Shown piece after piece: positions 20,901 to 33,500 of a stretch of 64,000 nucleotides of DNA. The DNA is taken from NCBI RefSeq assembly GCF_025860055.1, contig NC_068281.1:27155284-27219283 (forward strand). The letters run 5' to 3'. Each line of letters starts with the position of its first letter. Position 1 is the first letter of the stretch. The notes beneath the pieces are model-generated. The model was given only the letters and a program-made list of their open reading frames with translations. It was not told the origin of the DNA and searched no databases. Origin of the DNA: Xyrauchen texanus (taxonomy: Eukaryota; Chordata; Actinopteri; Cypriniformes; Catostomidae). Position numbers and translations under genes: made by a program.

Positions 20901-23900
20901 GTCTGCCAACCATGTCGAGTGGTCCAAACATCATCTGCAGCCTGAAACTGAACTTTTGACTCAAATTTTAGAGAGAATGCACTTAGCTGCAAAGGAATGC
21001 TATAGAATTATCCCTTGCTCCTAATTTAGTGAATGACTTAGCCTCCAGTGTGCTGTGTGTCTTTACTGGTCTCAGAACAGTTTGAAATGCACCTTATTTT
21101 CATCCTAACTTCATATAAAGCCTCTGAAAGGAATATTTTTCAGCTTTTGGATGAACCCGTTGATTCTGTGATCATGCTCTGTAATGTAGGATATCTAAGG
21201 GAAAAAATTGGCCTATGGTCCACATCAGTGGTCAATGTGTCACCATGCAGCTTTCTGATAAATCACTCAAAATGTCAAAATGGCATGTCAGATGAAACTA
21301 GAGACTCTGTAGTTTTTTTGGTGTTTCTACCAAAGACAAACTCTGCTGTGATTGACTCCATGTTGCTTTCTCCCATGATTCGATGCATCAATAGTTTAAC
21401 CCTTTACTGACAGCCTAGATTGTCCTGAACTGAGATCAGCTGATTTAAGTGAAATTCAATTATGCATAGCATATAGCAAAGACAAAACACAATGTCCTCG
21501 CAAAAGGATGTGGGTTTGCACAAGGTTGAGCCATGACAACCTGATTAGAAGCAATTCATTTGATTAAACAAAAATCTATTTTTTGTTGAAAAATAATTGC
21601 TTTATTTTTATTCATTTAAATGGACACTCATGTGATGATAAAATTTGATTACATTTGAAAATATGACATTCTGGAAAAAAATTAAAATACAATGGAATTA
21701 ATAAAATAGATAATTTTGGATTTTATAGGGCCCTGAAAATATAATCACATTTCCTTCTTGATTGTTTGTCTTCTGTCATATGGTTTAGGATTGAGTGTCT
21801 GTTTGTTTTGGTAATCTTGATTAAATTGGTGGTGTTGTGTTGCTCCCTTGGCCACACTCTTCTAAAATGTGTCACACAGTAGGTGACTGATTTGGAAGTG
21901 GAGCTTTAACTGTGTAATGTTCTCCAAACTTGGCAGCTTAGGTCTGACTCTCTTTTCCAGACAAGCTGAATGTGTTTATGACTAAGGAAATACATTCAAA
22001 GCTAGAGAATGGCCTTAATGTATCCTCTGTGAGGTGGAAAAGAAGTATCTTTACTTTTTTCTGGGAAGTAATGTAATTACTTTTGAGTAATGAGTAATTA
22101 CTTGTGAGTAATACGAATAATTTGTAATTATGAAGTAACAATTCCATAATTGCTTATTTCTGCACAAAAATGCTACATGCCATAGCCATCAGAGAACTGG
22201 CCATTTAGGAAGTGCATGTGCTGCTCTGACACATTGTATGGTGATGGTTGCCTGCGGTGCTAGGATGGTATGTTATTACATGGTTAGGGATAGTACTGAC
22301 TAAAAGGCAAAGCCCAAATCGCATCACTCGCCAGTGACAAATAAAGAAGGGTGATGAAGACGCAGGTGTATTTTTCAGGTTATGAGCAGAAGCTCTAGTT
22401 CAGGGGTGCCCAATACGTTGATCGCGATCTACCAGTCGATCGCAAAGGCAATGCTGGTAGATCGCACAAAATTTAAATGTGCTTTCGTTAAATTTTTATA
22501 AAAATAAATATAATGTCTTTCCTTCTTTTAGTTTTCTGTCTGACTTGAACTTGACTAGTAAATTTTGACCAGGTGAGATTTTTGTTTATTCAGTTGCCAT
22601 GACAACTAGGTTCGCGCCCTCCAAGGGCTTCTGAGAATAGAGCGTGAAATTGCAAAGCTAGCAGTGTTTGAGACTAGCTACCAGCAGCTACTGCCCTGAT
22701 TATGCAGAACTGTCTGATTCTATTCAGTGCAAGTCATCAGAATAAGGTAAATGCCCTGTCTATTGTAATCTATTGTGATGTAGGTGTTTTTGGTTTAGTG
22801 TTAAAACTGGATGATATCAACATTGAACATTATTTTATTTTTTTAAATTAATTTGAAGATGAATTCCATGTAGGGATACATGCAGTAGTCCCAACAAGCA
22901 TTTATTATTTTTTTTAAATGAAACTGTTTTTTTAGTTGGTAGATCTTATTGAGTTGGTCATTTAAAAGTAGATCATCATGCCAAAAAGTGTGGGCACCCC
23001 TGCTCTAGCTAATGTATTTCCCCAAGACTGAGTGTTGTAAAAAAAAAATAGGCTATTTTCTGGCCAGGCCTCCAGTGTTCAACAGGCAACCCAAGTTTGA
23101 GTTTGGCTATTTCCTACCTCTTTGTTTCCTGTCTGCTTTCTACTGTTACATAAATTACATGACGTCGCAAGACATCATAGGCCATGTTTCAAAATGACTG
23201 GCTGCTCCCAACACAAGATGTGTATGAGTGTTTTTCAGGTTAGGTACCTCCAGTTATTTAAAAAATGTCTGCTTTAAATCTATCTGTTTATACTTTTGTT
23301 TTGTTTGGTTTCATTACCATTTCCTGTGGTATTAAAAAAAAATGGTTTGTGCTTTCCTGCTTGAGTTAAGTCAAGTACTGATGTAAGTGCCTGTACTCTC
23401 AGTTATTACTCATTGTATTGTATTGCAATTCCTTTTAAATAATTATATACATTAACACACAAATGTTCCCAAAATTTAGAAGGATTTATAATTGTACAGT
23501 GAGAGGAGTCAGACTGATCACACTGTGAAATCGGCAACAGAAGGCCAAAAGTTCTGCTGCTGAAATCGTTCCCAGTGGCCAAAATTGCAATTTTTGTTGA
23601 GGTAAAATATCCACTGGGTGGCAACAAAAGCAAGTTGTCATTTTTAGGTGTAAATGACATAATACAGTCAACAGGAATGTGTATTTGAATAAAACCACTC
23701 CCTAAAGGCCTTGATATACTTCCGTAGAAGTTCTTCTTAGTTCTTCATTCAGGGCGTAAAAAGACGTCCTTAACAGCAAGAAACGGTATACTGTTTCTGT
23801 ACATTCAAACAGCCGCTACACCGATGTGGGAGGCATATAAAAGTACATTTACAGTGGATATAAAAAGTCTACACACCCCTGTTAAAATGCCAGGTTTTTG

Positions 23901-24477
23901 TGATGTAAAAGAATGAGACAAATATAAATCATGTCAGAACTTTTTCCACTTTTAATGTGAACAATTCAGTTGAAAAACAAACTGAAATCTTCGTGGGGGA
24001 AAAATTAAAATGAAAAACCTTACAATAACCTGGTTGCATAAGTGTGCACACCCTCTTATAACTGGGGATGTGGCTGTGTTCAGAATTAACCAATCACATT
24101 CAAACTCATGTTAAATAGAAGTCATTTCACACCTGCCATCATTTAAAGTGTGACTGATTAATCCAATAGCGTCTGGCTGCAGACTTGCACTCTCAGACTT
24201 GCACGCTCAGACACGAGCGCTTCCGCTGCAAGTGACGTCACTTGCACGCTCAGACACTAGCGCTTCCGCTTCAGCGTAAACTATTGACTTGTTAAAAGTT
24301 TAAATAATGTAAATCGCTGGTACAATTTTCTGAATTGGCTGCAAAATGACAATTTTATTATTATTATTATTACTGAACAAAACGAGCTAATGCCTGTCAG
24401 TCTAACTCTGTTTACTTTAAACAAAGACTGGCTGTGTCGGATTGAGAACAGATCATTCAAAAATCGTTTCAGTAAAC

Positions 24478-24518
<41 letters not shown>

Positions 24519-27500
24519 TTTTTCGTTACATGATAAGATTTTTACATTTTACCTTAATATACGCTACTTTTTTATCTCTGATACAAATAAAAATAAATTA
24601 ATGTTATGCCTAACAACCACTCACGGTATTAAATACATAAAGGAAACTATTTAATACAGTGCTATTACATGGTTTGCACATTGAACCCAGTGTAGTTCAA
24701 TAGCGTTTGGACCGTCCCGTCCTGTTTTAATGTCTACATTTTTTGTAAAATACGTACTGTAAAATACATGCAATATTCGGTCATTCGACCTTGCATCTCA
24801 GTTCAGTTCAGCACAGCTCATTACATTAGCGGAAGCGCTTGTGTCTGAGCGTGCAAGTCTGAGAGTGCAAGTCTGCAGCCAGACCCTTCTCGATTAATCA
24901 CAAATAAAGTTCAGCTGTTCTATTAGGATTTTCCTGACATTTTCTTAGTTGCATCTCAGAGCAAAAACCATGGTCTGCAGAGAGCTTCCAAAGCATCAGA
25001 GGGATCTCATTGTTGAAAGATATCAGTCAGGAGAAGGGTACAAAAGAATTTCCAAAGAACTTGGAACACAGTGAAGACAGTCATCATCAAGTGGAGAAAA
25101 TATGGCACAACAGAGACATTACCAAGAACTGTACGTCCCTCCAAAATTTATGAAAAGACAAGAAGAAAACTGGTCAGGGAGTCTTCCATGAGGCCTACAG
25201 CAACATTAAAGGAACTGCAGGAATTTCTGGCAAGTACTGGCTGTGTGCTACATGTGACAATAATCTCCTGTATTCTTCATATGAATGGGCTATGGGGTAG
25301 GGTGGCAAGATGGAAGCCTTTTCTTACAAAGAAAAACATCCAAGCCTGGCTGAAGTTTGCAAAAACAAACATCAAGTCTCCCAAAAGCATGTGGGAAAAT
25401 GTGTTATGGTCTGATGAAAACAAGGTTGAACTTTTGGGCCATAATTCCAAAAGTATGTTTGGTGCAAAAATAACACTGCACATCACCCAAAGAACAGCAT
25501 ACCCACAGTGAAGCATGGTGGTGGCAGCATCATGCTTTGGGGCTGTTTTTCTTCAGCTGGAACTGGGGCCTTTGTCAGGGTGGAGGGAATTATGAACAGT
25601 TCCAAATACCAGGCAATTTTGGCAGAAAACCCTCAGGCGTCTGTTAGAAAGCTGAAGATGAAGAGGAAGTTCACCTTTCAGCACGACAACGACCCAAAGT
25701 GCACATCCAAATCCACAAAAGCATGGCTTCACCAGAAGAAGATTAATGTTTTGGAATGGCCCAGCCAGAGCCCAGACCTGAATCCAATTGAACATCTGTG
25801 GGGTGATCTGAAGAGGGCTGTGCACAGGAGATGTCTTCGCAATCTGACATATTTGGAGCACTTTTGCAAAGAAGAGTGAGTAAATATTGCCAGGTCAAGA
25901 TATGCCATGCTAATAGACTCCTACCCAAAAAGACTGAGTGCAGTAATAAAATCAAAAGGTGCTTCAACAAAGTATTAGTTTAAAGGTGTGCAAACTTATG
26001 CAACCAGGTTATTGTGAGTGTTTGTATTTTTTTTTTTTTTTCAAAAAGATTTCAGTTTGTTTTTCAATTGAATTGTTCACGTTATAGGTCACATTAAAGG
26101 TGGAAAAAGTTCTGACATGATGTATCTTAGTCTCATTCTTTTACATCACAAGAACCTGGCATTTTAACTGGGGTGTGTAGACTTTTTATATCCACTGTAA
26201 ATAGTGGTCAACCACTAAATCGCAGACTCACACAATCACATATCCACATATCAGAACAGACACGTTGTTTCACCTGTTTCTTTCTCCCTCTCTCTCCTCA
26301 ACAGTACCCTGTAACATTTAACTGTCTTGGCAAATGATAAAAGGGCAAATATCAATAAAATTATTTAATATACCATCTGCAAATATGTGCATATCTCGTT
26401 TAAACAGATGTAATAAACAAACCTAAAAAAAAATTAGCAAATCTAGCATCCTGTGGATCGCTCATTTATCTATCTCTAAAGCACGTATTCTATCAGCCTC
26501 TACTCAGCAGTTCCCTGTCACTTTTAACTTTATTTTCTAATGATAAAAGGTAAATATGAATAAAGCTTGCAAGTAGGGTAGCTCAGCGAGTATTGACGCT
26601 AACTACCACCCCTGGAGTCACGAGTTCGAATTCAGGGTGTGCTGAATGTCTCCAGCCAGGTCTCCTAAGCAAGCAAATTGGCCTAGTTGAGTCACATGGA
26701 GTAACTACCTCGTGATCGTGATTTAGTGGTTCTTGCCCTCAATTGGGCACTTGGAAAGTTGTGCGTGGATCGCAGAGAATAGCATGAGCCTCCACGTGCT
26801 GTGAGTCTCGTGGTGTTATGCACATCGAGCCACATGATAAGATGGATTGACTGTCTCAGAAGCGGAGGCAGCTGAAACTTGTCCTCCACCACCCAATACA
26901 GATTGAGGTTAGTAATCGCAACACCACGAGAACCTATTAAGTAGTGGGGGGTTTGCTTGAAATTCTCCTCCCTGCTCTCCACTTAAACTGTCACTTCTTT
27001 TGTTTTTGGTGATTCATATCGCCATCTACTGGGCAGGGAGAATAAATTCTCACAAAAATGTACTTAAATATTGATCTATTTCTCACCCACACCTATCATA
27101 TCACTTCAGAAGTCATGGATTTAACCACTGGAGTCACTTGGATTAGGCTACTTTTATGATGCCTTTATGTGCTTTTTGGAGCATCAACATATTGGCATCC
27201 ATTCACTTGTATTGTATGGACCAGAGCTGAAAAATTCATCTGAAAATCTTAATTTGTGTTCTGAAAGTCATCCACATCTGGGATGGCATGAGGGTGAGTA
27301 AATGATGAGAGAATTTTCAGTTTTGTATGAATTATTTCTTTAAGTAGCACATGGGGGCCACATTGTCCTCCTTTTGAGTTACAATGTTCAACATTGATTT
27401 AGTTCTTATATCTTTTAAGCCCAGAAATATTGTGTTCTCATTCTAATGCATGATGCACAATTTTCTGAAGTTTGTGACGGGTGGAATGTTTGCCTGAAGT

Positions 27501-30500
27501 ATTGCTCTACAAAGGTTGATACTTTTCTATCAGGCATTAGAAAAACATGATAAAGGCTGTGCATAATTATAAATTGTTTTATCATCTTTATACTTTCCTT
27601 GTAATTTATTATACAAATTAACTCAATCGCTACATCAGGTTCAGTATTATAAAAATAAAAACTAACAATATTATTAAAAATATTATTATGAAATGTATTA
27701 TATTACATTAATACTTTTAAAGCTACTCAAGTTATTCAGCCACAAGCAGGGAGTGGTTTTCTCATTTCCTTGTTATTGTTGTTTGATTAATAGACTTCAT
27801 ATGACATAGCCTACTAGACAGTGCTCAATTTGGTTGCATGTACACTTCAAGTCCAACATTTGATGTCCAACAACATACATTCACTTTAGACCAAACCAAT
27901 TATGTTTACATTTAATGCCTCATCAAGACGGGCGTTGGTGGAATTCTAAAGTGTATTTGACCGCAATAGTGCTCAAACATTAGCCGCCTGTCAATCAAAC
28001 AGCATGCAGAGACAGACGTCAGGAAATTAAAATTCGATATTTTATCTAGGTCAACCAAACAGTGGTGGTCTTGCTGTCCTGATCGATGTAATGAACACCT
28101 CTGTTGTAGTTGTACAATATAGGCTAAGTGTAGAAAATGACAAAAAAAAATTATCATCGATATCGCGGACATCTCTCTCTCTCTCTCTCTCTCTCTTCTT
28201 TTTTTCTTGATAGTTTTATTGCCCAGCCCTGATAACATTGCATTTGTAACGTATGACCTTGTCCTGTTTTACTGTTTCCCTTTTGTCTTCCATTTTGATA
28301 CTTTCGTCACTCCATAGTTTTCACTTTTGAACCTTTTGTACCTCCATAGTCTTGTTAGCCATTGTGTTCATTGTTCATTGTTCTCACCTGTCCTCGTTAG
28401 TTTCCCATTGGTTTCTGGTCATCACCTCATCATGTCATTTTGAGTTCTAGTTGTTCATTGGTCCTGTCTTGTATTTATACCCTGCCTGTTTGTTCAGTCC
28501 CTGTCGATCGCTGAATGTTAGTAATGTTTGTTGGTATGTTTGATGTCAACCCGGTGTGTGTTTCCTCCTCGAGTCCCCTGTTTTGCTCACGTCGTGTGTA
28601 GTTTACTATTTTATGTTTAATTTCCCCATCGTGGGTTGTTCCTTTGTGTTTTCCTGTTTTGGTTCGTCTAATAAAGTTCAAGCTGCGTTTGGATCCGCAT
28701 TTCCTCGTCTGCCTCGTTACTCAAGCATAACAGCATTAATCTCTCGCAGCAGCCCAATAATCTCAGTGATAAATAGATAAATTACAGGCTATGTTATAGA
28801 CACACAGAATCTAGTAAGCAGAAATATGACATTTTCCTTGATATGTTTCTTCAAATTAGAGGCAGGATTAATGCTGATATCTGGCTTGAGCAAGTTAAAC
28901 TCACATGACAGAGTCAAGTATTTTTCATTGTGAAAAATCCTTCCAGGTGCAGCCGTGATATTCAGGTGTTGAACTGTGCTTGAGGCATCCATAACAGATG
29001 GCGCCAGATCTGCAGCTGCTGTTCAAGTTTTTTACATCTGATTTGATTTGACAGGAGTCACGAGACTCTCTCTAGTCAATCACGTTGATAGATCAAAATA
29101 AAATCATGACAGGGAATTGGTGAACAGAAGTGGTGGGGAAATAGCACTTTAAAAGTACAGTTACAATTCTTAAAATGTACTAAAGTAAAAGTATAAAAAT
29201 AAATGTAACTACTTATTTGTAAAAATTATATAAAGGCTCAATAAAGGTTTAGTATTTCTCTTTAATTTAGAACAGCATTAGGAATGTTACTTATAATATT
29301 CTTTCTCAGCCTTGGAACTCAAACCATTTTCGGATGCTCCCCCCAAAAAAAATATTTAAGTAATTAAATTAATATCATAAGCGTGCAATAACTAGTCGAC
29401 TAATGACTACTAGTAAACTAGGAAAATCTTTGGTCGGCGGAAGCCCTAATAGTGTGCTAATATTAAATCTGTGGAGTGGTTAAACATGTATTTTTAATGA
29501 CTTCAACCTAAGTGTATGTAATCTGACTTCAACTGTATCTCACTCTCTGTCTCACCCTGAAAGAACTCACATAGTTGTTTTCACCCTGAGGCAAACATGT
29601 GTACTGCATCTCTCAGGTTTTATTTCAGTTTTCAGTTGTCTAGACGCCCTGAATTCCCACATTCACTTAATTGTGGCCTGTGGTTTAGCGTCTGGTAGGG
29701 GTTTGGCCTCTCCGGTCTCTCAGGTTTATCCTTGTTGCATCTCAGCAGCATTAGGTTTCATACAGTGTCTGAAATGGCTCAGACCGACTGAGAGCAATGC
29801 AGCCTGTCTCTCCTTCCTGTGTAACCTGAATTCCAGCACATAGACTCTTATCCTACACTTTTCACCCACTTCACCTCACCTCATCTGGTCTAATTGCCAC
29901 TTATTGAGTACCATTTGAGAAGTACAGTATAACCACAGGCTGCCAAATGCCTGGAATCTTCCAAATACTGTATATACAGTGAGTCCTCAAGTTTGTATTT
30001 GTGAGACATGTGAATTTGTAAACATGCATTGTAATTTGAACTGTTGAGTTTCAGTGTTCTATCAGCATTGAAGTTAAGGCATTTATTTGGGCTTTATTGG
30101 GGTGGTTTATAAATGGTTTCTGCTTTATTTTTTAAATGTATTCATAATAAATTTGCATAAATTGTTTCATGTTAGCCACAGTCACCATTCTCTTTCATTG
30201 CATCTTTTTCCATACAATAAAAGTGAATGGTGAGGTGACTGAGAATAACATTCTGCCTAACATCTCTTTTTGTGATCTAGGGATGAAAAAGTTATACTGG
30301 TTTAGAACAACATGCAGAGGAGTAAATGATGAAATAAATAATGTTTATTTTTGGGTGAACTATTCCTTTTAAGAAGTGTTATATTTCTAACCTAGAATCT
30401 CTTTCTCCCTCTCTCCCCTCTGATTCAGCACTGCTGTGTTATTGTGAGCGGTGTTTAAATAGGACGTGTAACACAACTGGCATGTGCTTTGCTTTCGTCT

Positions 30501-33500
30501 CGAAGTCTGCCGGACAGATTGTGACACATGAGGCTTCCTGCATAGAGCAGGATCATCTCCTCCCTCCAGACAGGCCCTTCCAGTGTGCCCCCTACAACCA
30601 TGGCATGCATCCACACTGCTGCAACACCCACATGTGCAACAAGAACCCAAAAGTCATCCCAGGTGAGAGACTCATCACCTTCAAAGGTGAGAGAATACGA
30701 TTACAATGACCTTTGAGTGGGCTTGTTTGTCAAGAGAGTTTGTGTTTCTCTTTAACTTTGTACAAGCTTAGGGTGTAACAATGCCCGCCCACTTTCTTAG
30801 CTGTCTTTGTTGTTTCTTTTTATTAAGTTGAAATAACACAGACTGATTGCTTCAACAGAAGCACATACCACTTATTAACAACCTCTGAGCTCACTTTAGG
30901 TTTGGAGAAAATGAATGAGATTTTATACCGCTCTATACCAGAAAGCAGGCCCGGATTAAGAATTCAGAGGCCCCTGGGCACAATGTCTTGTAGGGCCCCC
31001 CACCCCACCCACACAATCAAGCTTTTGAATTTTTGGATACTATTTGCTGGTAACACCTATAGCGAGCAACTAGCTGGCATATGCAAGCACATAGTGCCTC
31101 ACCTTTACCAATCCAGTTATATGAATCAAATTCTTCCATAATTAACACACAAACACGTACACACACCCATTAATGTAGCTTTCCTGTCTGTCTCTCTCTT
31201 CCTCTCCTGTCCTCTACTCCTCGGCTCTACAGGGGCTGCCGCTCTTTGTCTCTCTCCCCCTCTCCTCTTCCTGTGATGCAATTAACTTATTTAGCAATTA
31301 CACTAGTGCTAGTTTTGTTGCCAGTGTTGCTCAAATGCACGCGTACGTGTCACCACCAGCAGTAGGGCCTAAGTACCTGCATGTGTTGGGAAAAGGGAGA
31401 AGAGCGAGTTCGGCAAAAGGCGGATTCGAACTCTGGCCGAACGCGTCAAAAGCTACCATCATGCACCTCACGCCTTACGCTACAGTAGTTATTTTGTGTC
31501 GAGCGTCTTTTTGCTAAAAAGACAGGCACCGGGCCGGCACGTAGTGCAAATATACGCTCCGTTTTCGGAAATGAAAAAAAAATAAAAAATCTTTCCCTCG
31601 CTTGGGCCCCAAGTGCGCATGGGCCCCTGGGCCCGTGCCCATAATGCCCATTGGGTAATCCGGGCCTGCCAGAAAGTATGCATTTGTATTTGGTACATGT
31701 GGTTTGGCATCTAAGATGAATGCTTTTAAAATGACTTTGAGGGCTGATTATAGGTTCTTGCACGTAGTGTGTATTGCGCAGAGTCGGGCATCCAAATCCT
31801 GAGTTCCCTTTGGCTGTACATCAGCTTGATTAAATTATTTTCTGTGGTGACCTTCAGCACACATACACAAGAACAATCGTGTCGATGCATTTTCATGTCT
31901 CTTATGTATACGAAAGATGCACCGTGTCCTACGCTAGTCTGAAAACCTTGGAGTGAACACTGCCTTTTACGTCACAGATAGGGCAGTTGTATAAAAAATA
32001 TATAGCTCTCATACTATGCATTTCTTAGTGACAGTGGGGACATAAGTGCTCTGCTCTTTAAAGCCAGCTTTGTTCTCCAAGTCATTTTTTCATTAGGTCG
32101 AGCCAGATATTCCCATTGAAAGAAAACTTGTGAATTCATTTTGACTGATGTAGTCTGCAGGGGCAGTTCTAAGGTGGGGGTGTGTGGGTGTGTGGGTGTG
32201 GGGAAGTTCCCCCATGTCAATAGGCATGGACCCCCCCTAAATTTGAGTGGTAGAATGGTTTTCTCATTTTCCATCCCAATGAGTTCAGTGACCCCACATC
32301 ATAGACCAAACAAATTATATTTAATCAAAACATCAATGCATTATGACTGCATAATAATATTTTAATAATGGTGGGGTAAAGTTTAATTTAAGTTAAATAT
32401 TTATACATTTTTCACTTATGGTGCATAACAGACCGTCTGAAAAGTCCACACACTGTGCTAAAACGTCACTGGTATTCATGTGTTCAGTGCAACTGCATGT
32501 TCTGTCTTAAACACTTACACATTCTAAAGATTGTAAATTGTATGTATAACTTGCACTGTAATGTATTAATAAATGAATACTTCGCTCAGGCATAATTCTT
32601 CAGCTACGACAAGTGTTGACCGTTTGAGTTCAAGTTGTATGCCTATATGATAGTCATATATTCTTTAACCTAATTGTGCTAATGATATTGTTGTAAAATT
32701 GACAGCTCCAGAGCAAATGTAAGTGTAATTTGTAAGTTAAGTTACTTTTATAGCACAGTTTCCAACTTTATCATGAAACATGATCTGGATCTTATCTTAT
32801 TGAATACACCTGAGCCCAAATCCTTAGAGATCACTCTTATTTGGCTCAAGCATTCATTATGAAATATTTTTTCGATGTATGCACCTATTGGGTTTTAATT
32901 TCTCGAATAACATACAGTACACACTTCTATTATTTATAATGAGATTTTGTTTTTTCACCATCTTTTAATGTTTTGCACTGTACAATGCAGATACAAGACA
33001 AGTGTATTGCAACAAGTTTGACAAAAACAATGAAGCAACTCTGATGAAACGGCATACTGGAACAGATGTGAAGAAACAGCAGCTAGTGTTATACAGGGCC
33101 ACACTGCACCTGGAATGACAAATTTATTATGAATACACTTAAAACATAAAATTGAAACCATTTATAAACCACCCCACTAAAGCCCAAATAAAAGCCTACC
33201 ATACACGAAGCCCACCACATCAAAGCACTTCAGCCTAATAATAGGTGCAAGAATAAAAAGCAAACATGCATCTCACCTTGAGAGAGAACAAAGCAGCAGA
33301 GTTGATCCTGCAAACTAAATACACGAGAAGCACTAAATAGTCTACAGGGAAGATAACAAACACAAATGTCCTTTATGAACACCATTTATCAATCAAATAC
33401 TTAACAAATTACGCACCAATCACAAGGGAGAGGCACCAAGGGCAGGCCAGAAGGGTGGCACGGGGTGGCTGCTACCACCCTAAAATTGAGCTTTTCAGAC

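Larger units (their letters stand above)
23852..26197 (+). mobile_element. Tc1-like transposon with nested insertion
   Basis: The ends cagtggatataaaaagtcta and tagactttttatatccactg are inverted repeats about 200 bp long (to about 24053 and from about 25984), flanked by TA on each side. Removing the 728-bp insertion and one 8-bp duplication leaves about 1.61 kb, the normal Tc1 length. The interior carries a broken DD34E transposase in the + orientation. Confidence 0.92.
17979..30428 (+). other. tgfbr1: tgfbr1 intron 1 (12.4 kb), transposon-rich
   Basis: It contains a DNA-transposon-like element (19617-20479), a hAT-type element (22401-23002), a Tc1 element with nested insertion (23852-26197), a SINE (26574-26960) next to the right half of a palindromic element, a solo LTR (28245-28732), and a repeat end just before exon 2. 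Bases 18200-19600, 20500-22400 and 28740-30070 have no feature I can name beyond small repeats (a hAT-like tcggcggaagccctaatag at about 29435). Confidence 0.7.

Noticed and set aside
24481..24516. Regular short repeats (AT, GT, CATC tracts) as possible arrays
   Set aside because: Simple microsatellites without spacers. No CRISPR-like structure exists in this vertebrate window.
25071..25511. Tc1 transposase as a possibly active or domesticated gene
   Set aside because: Early stop, internal frame changes and a late nonsense codon, plus the hAT insertion in the 5' arm, make it a dead copy.
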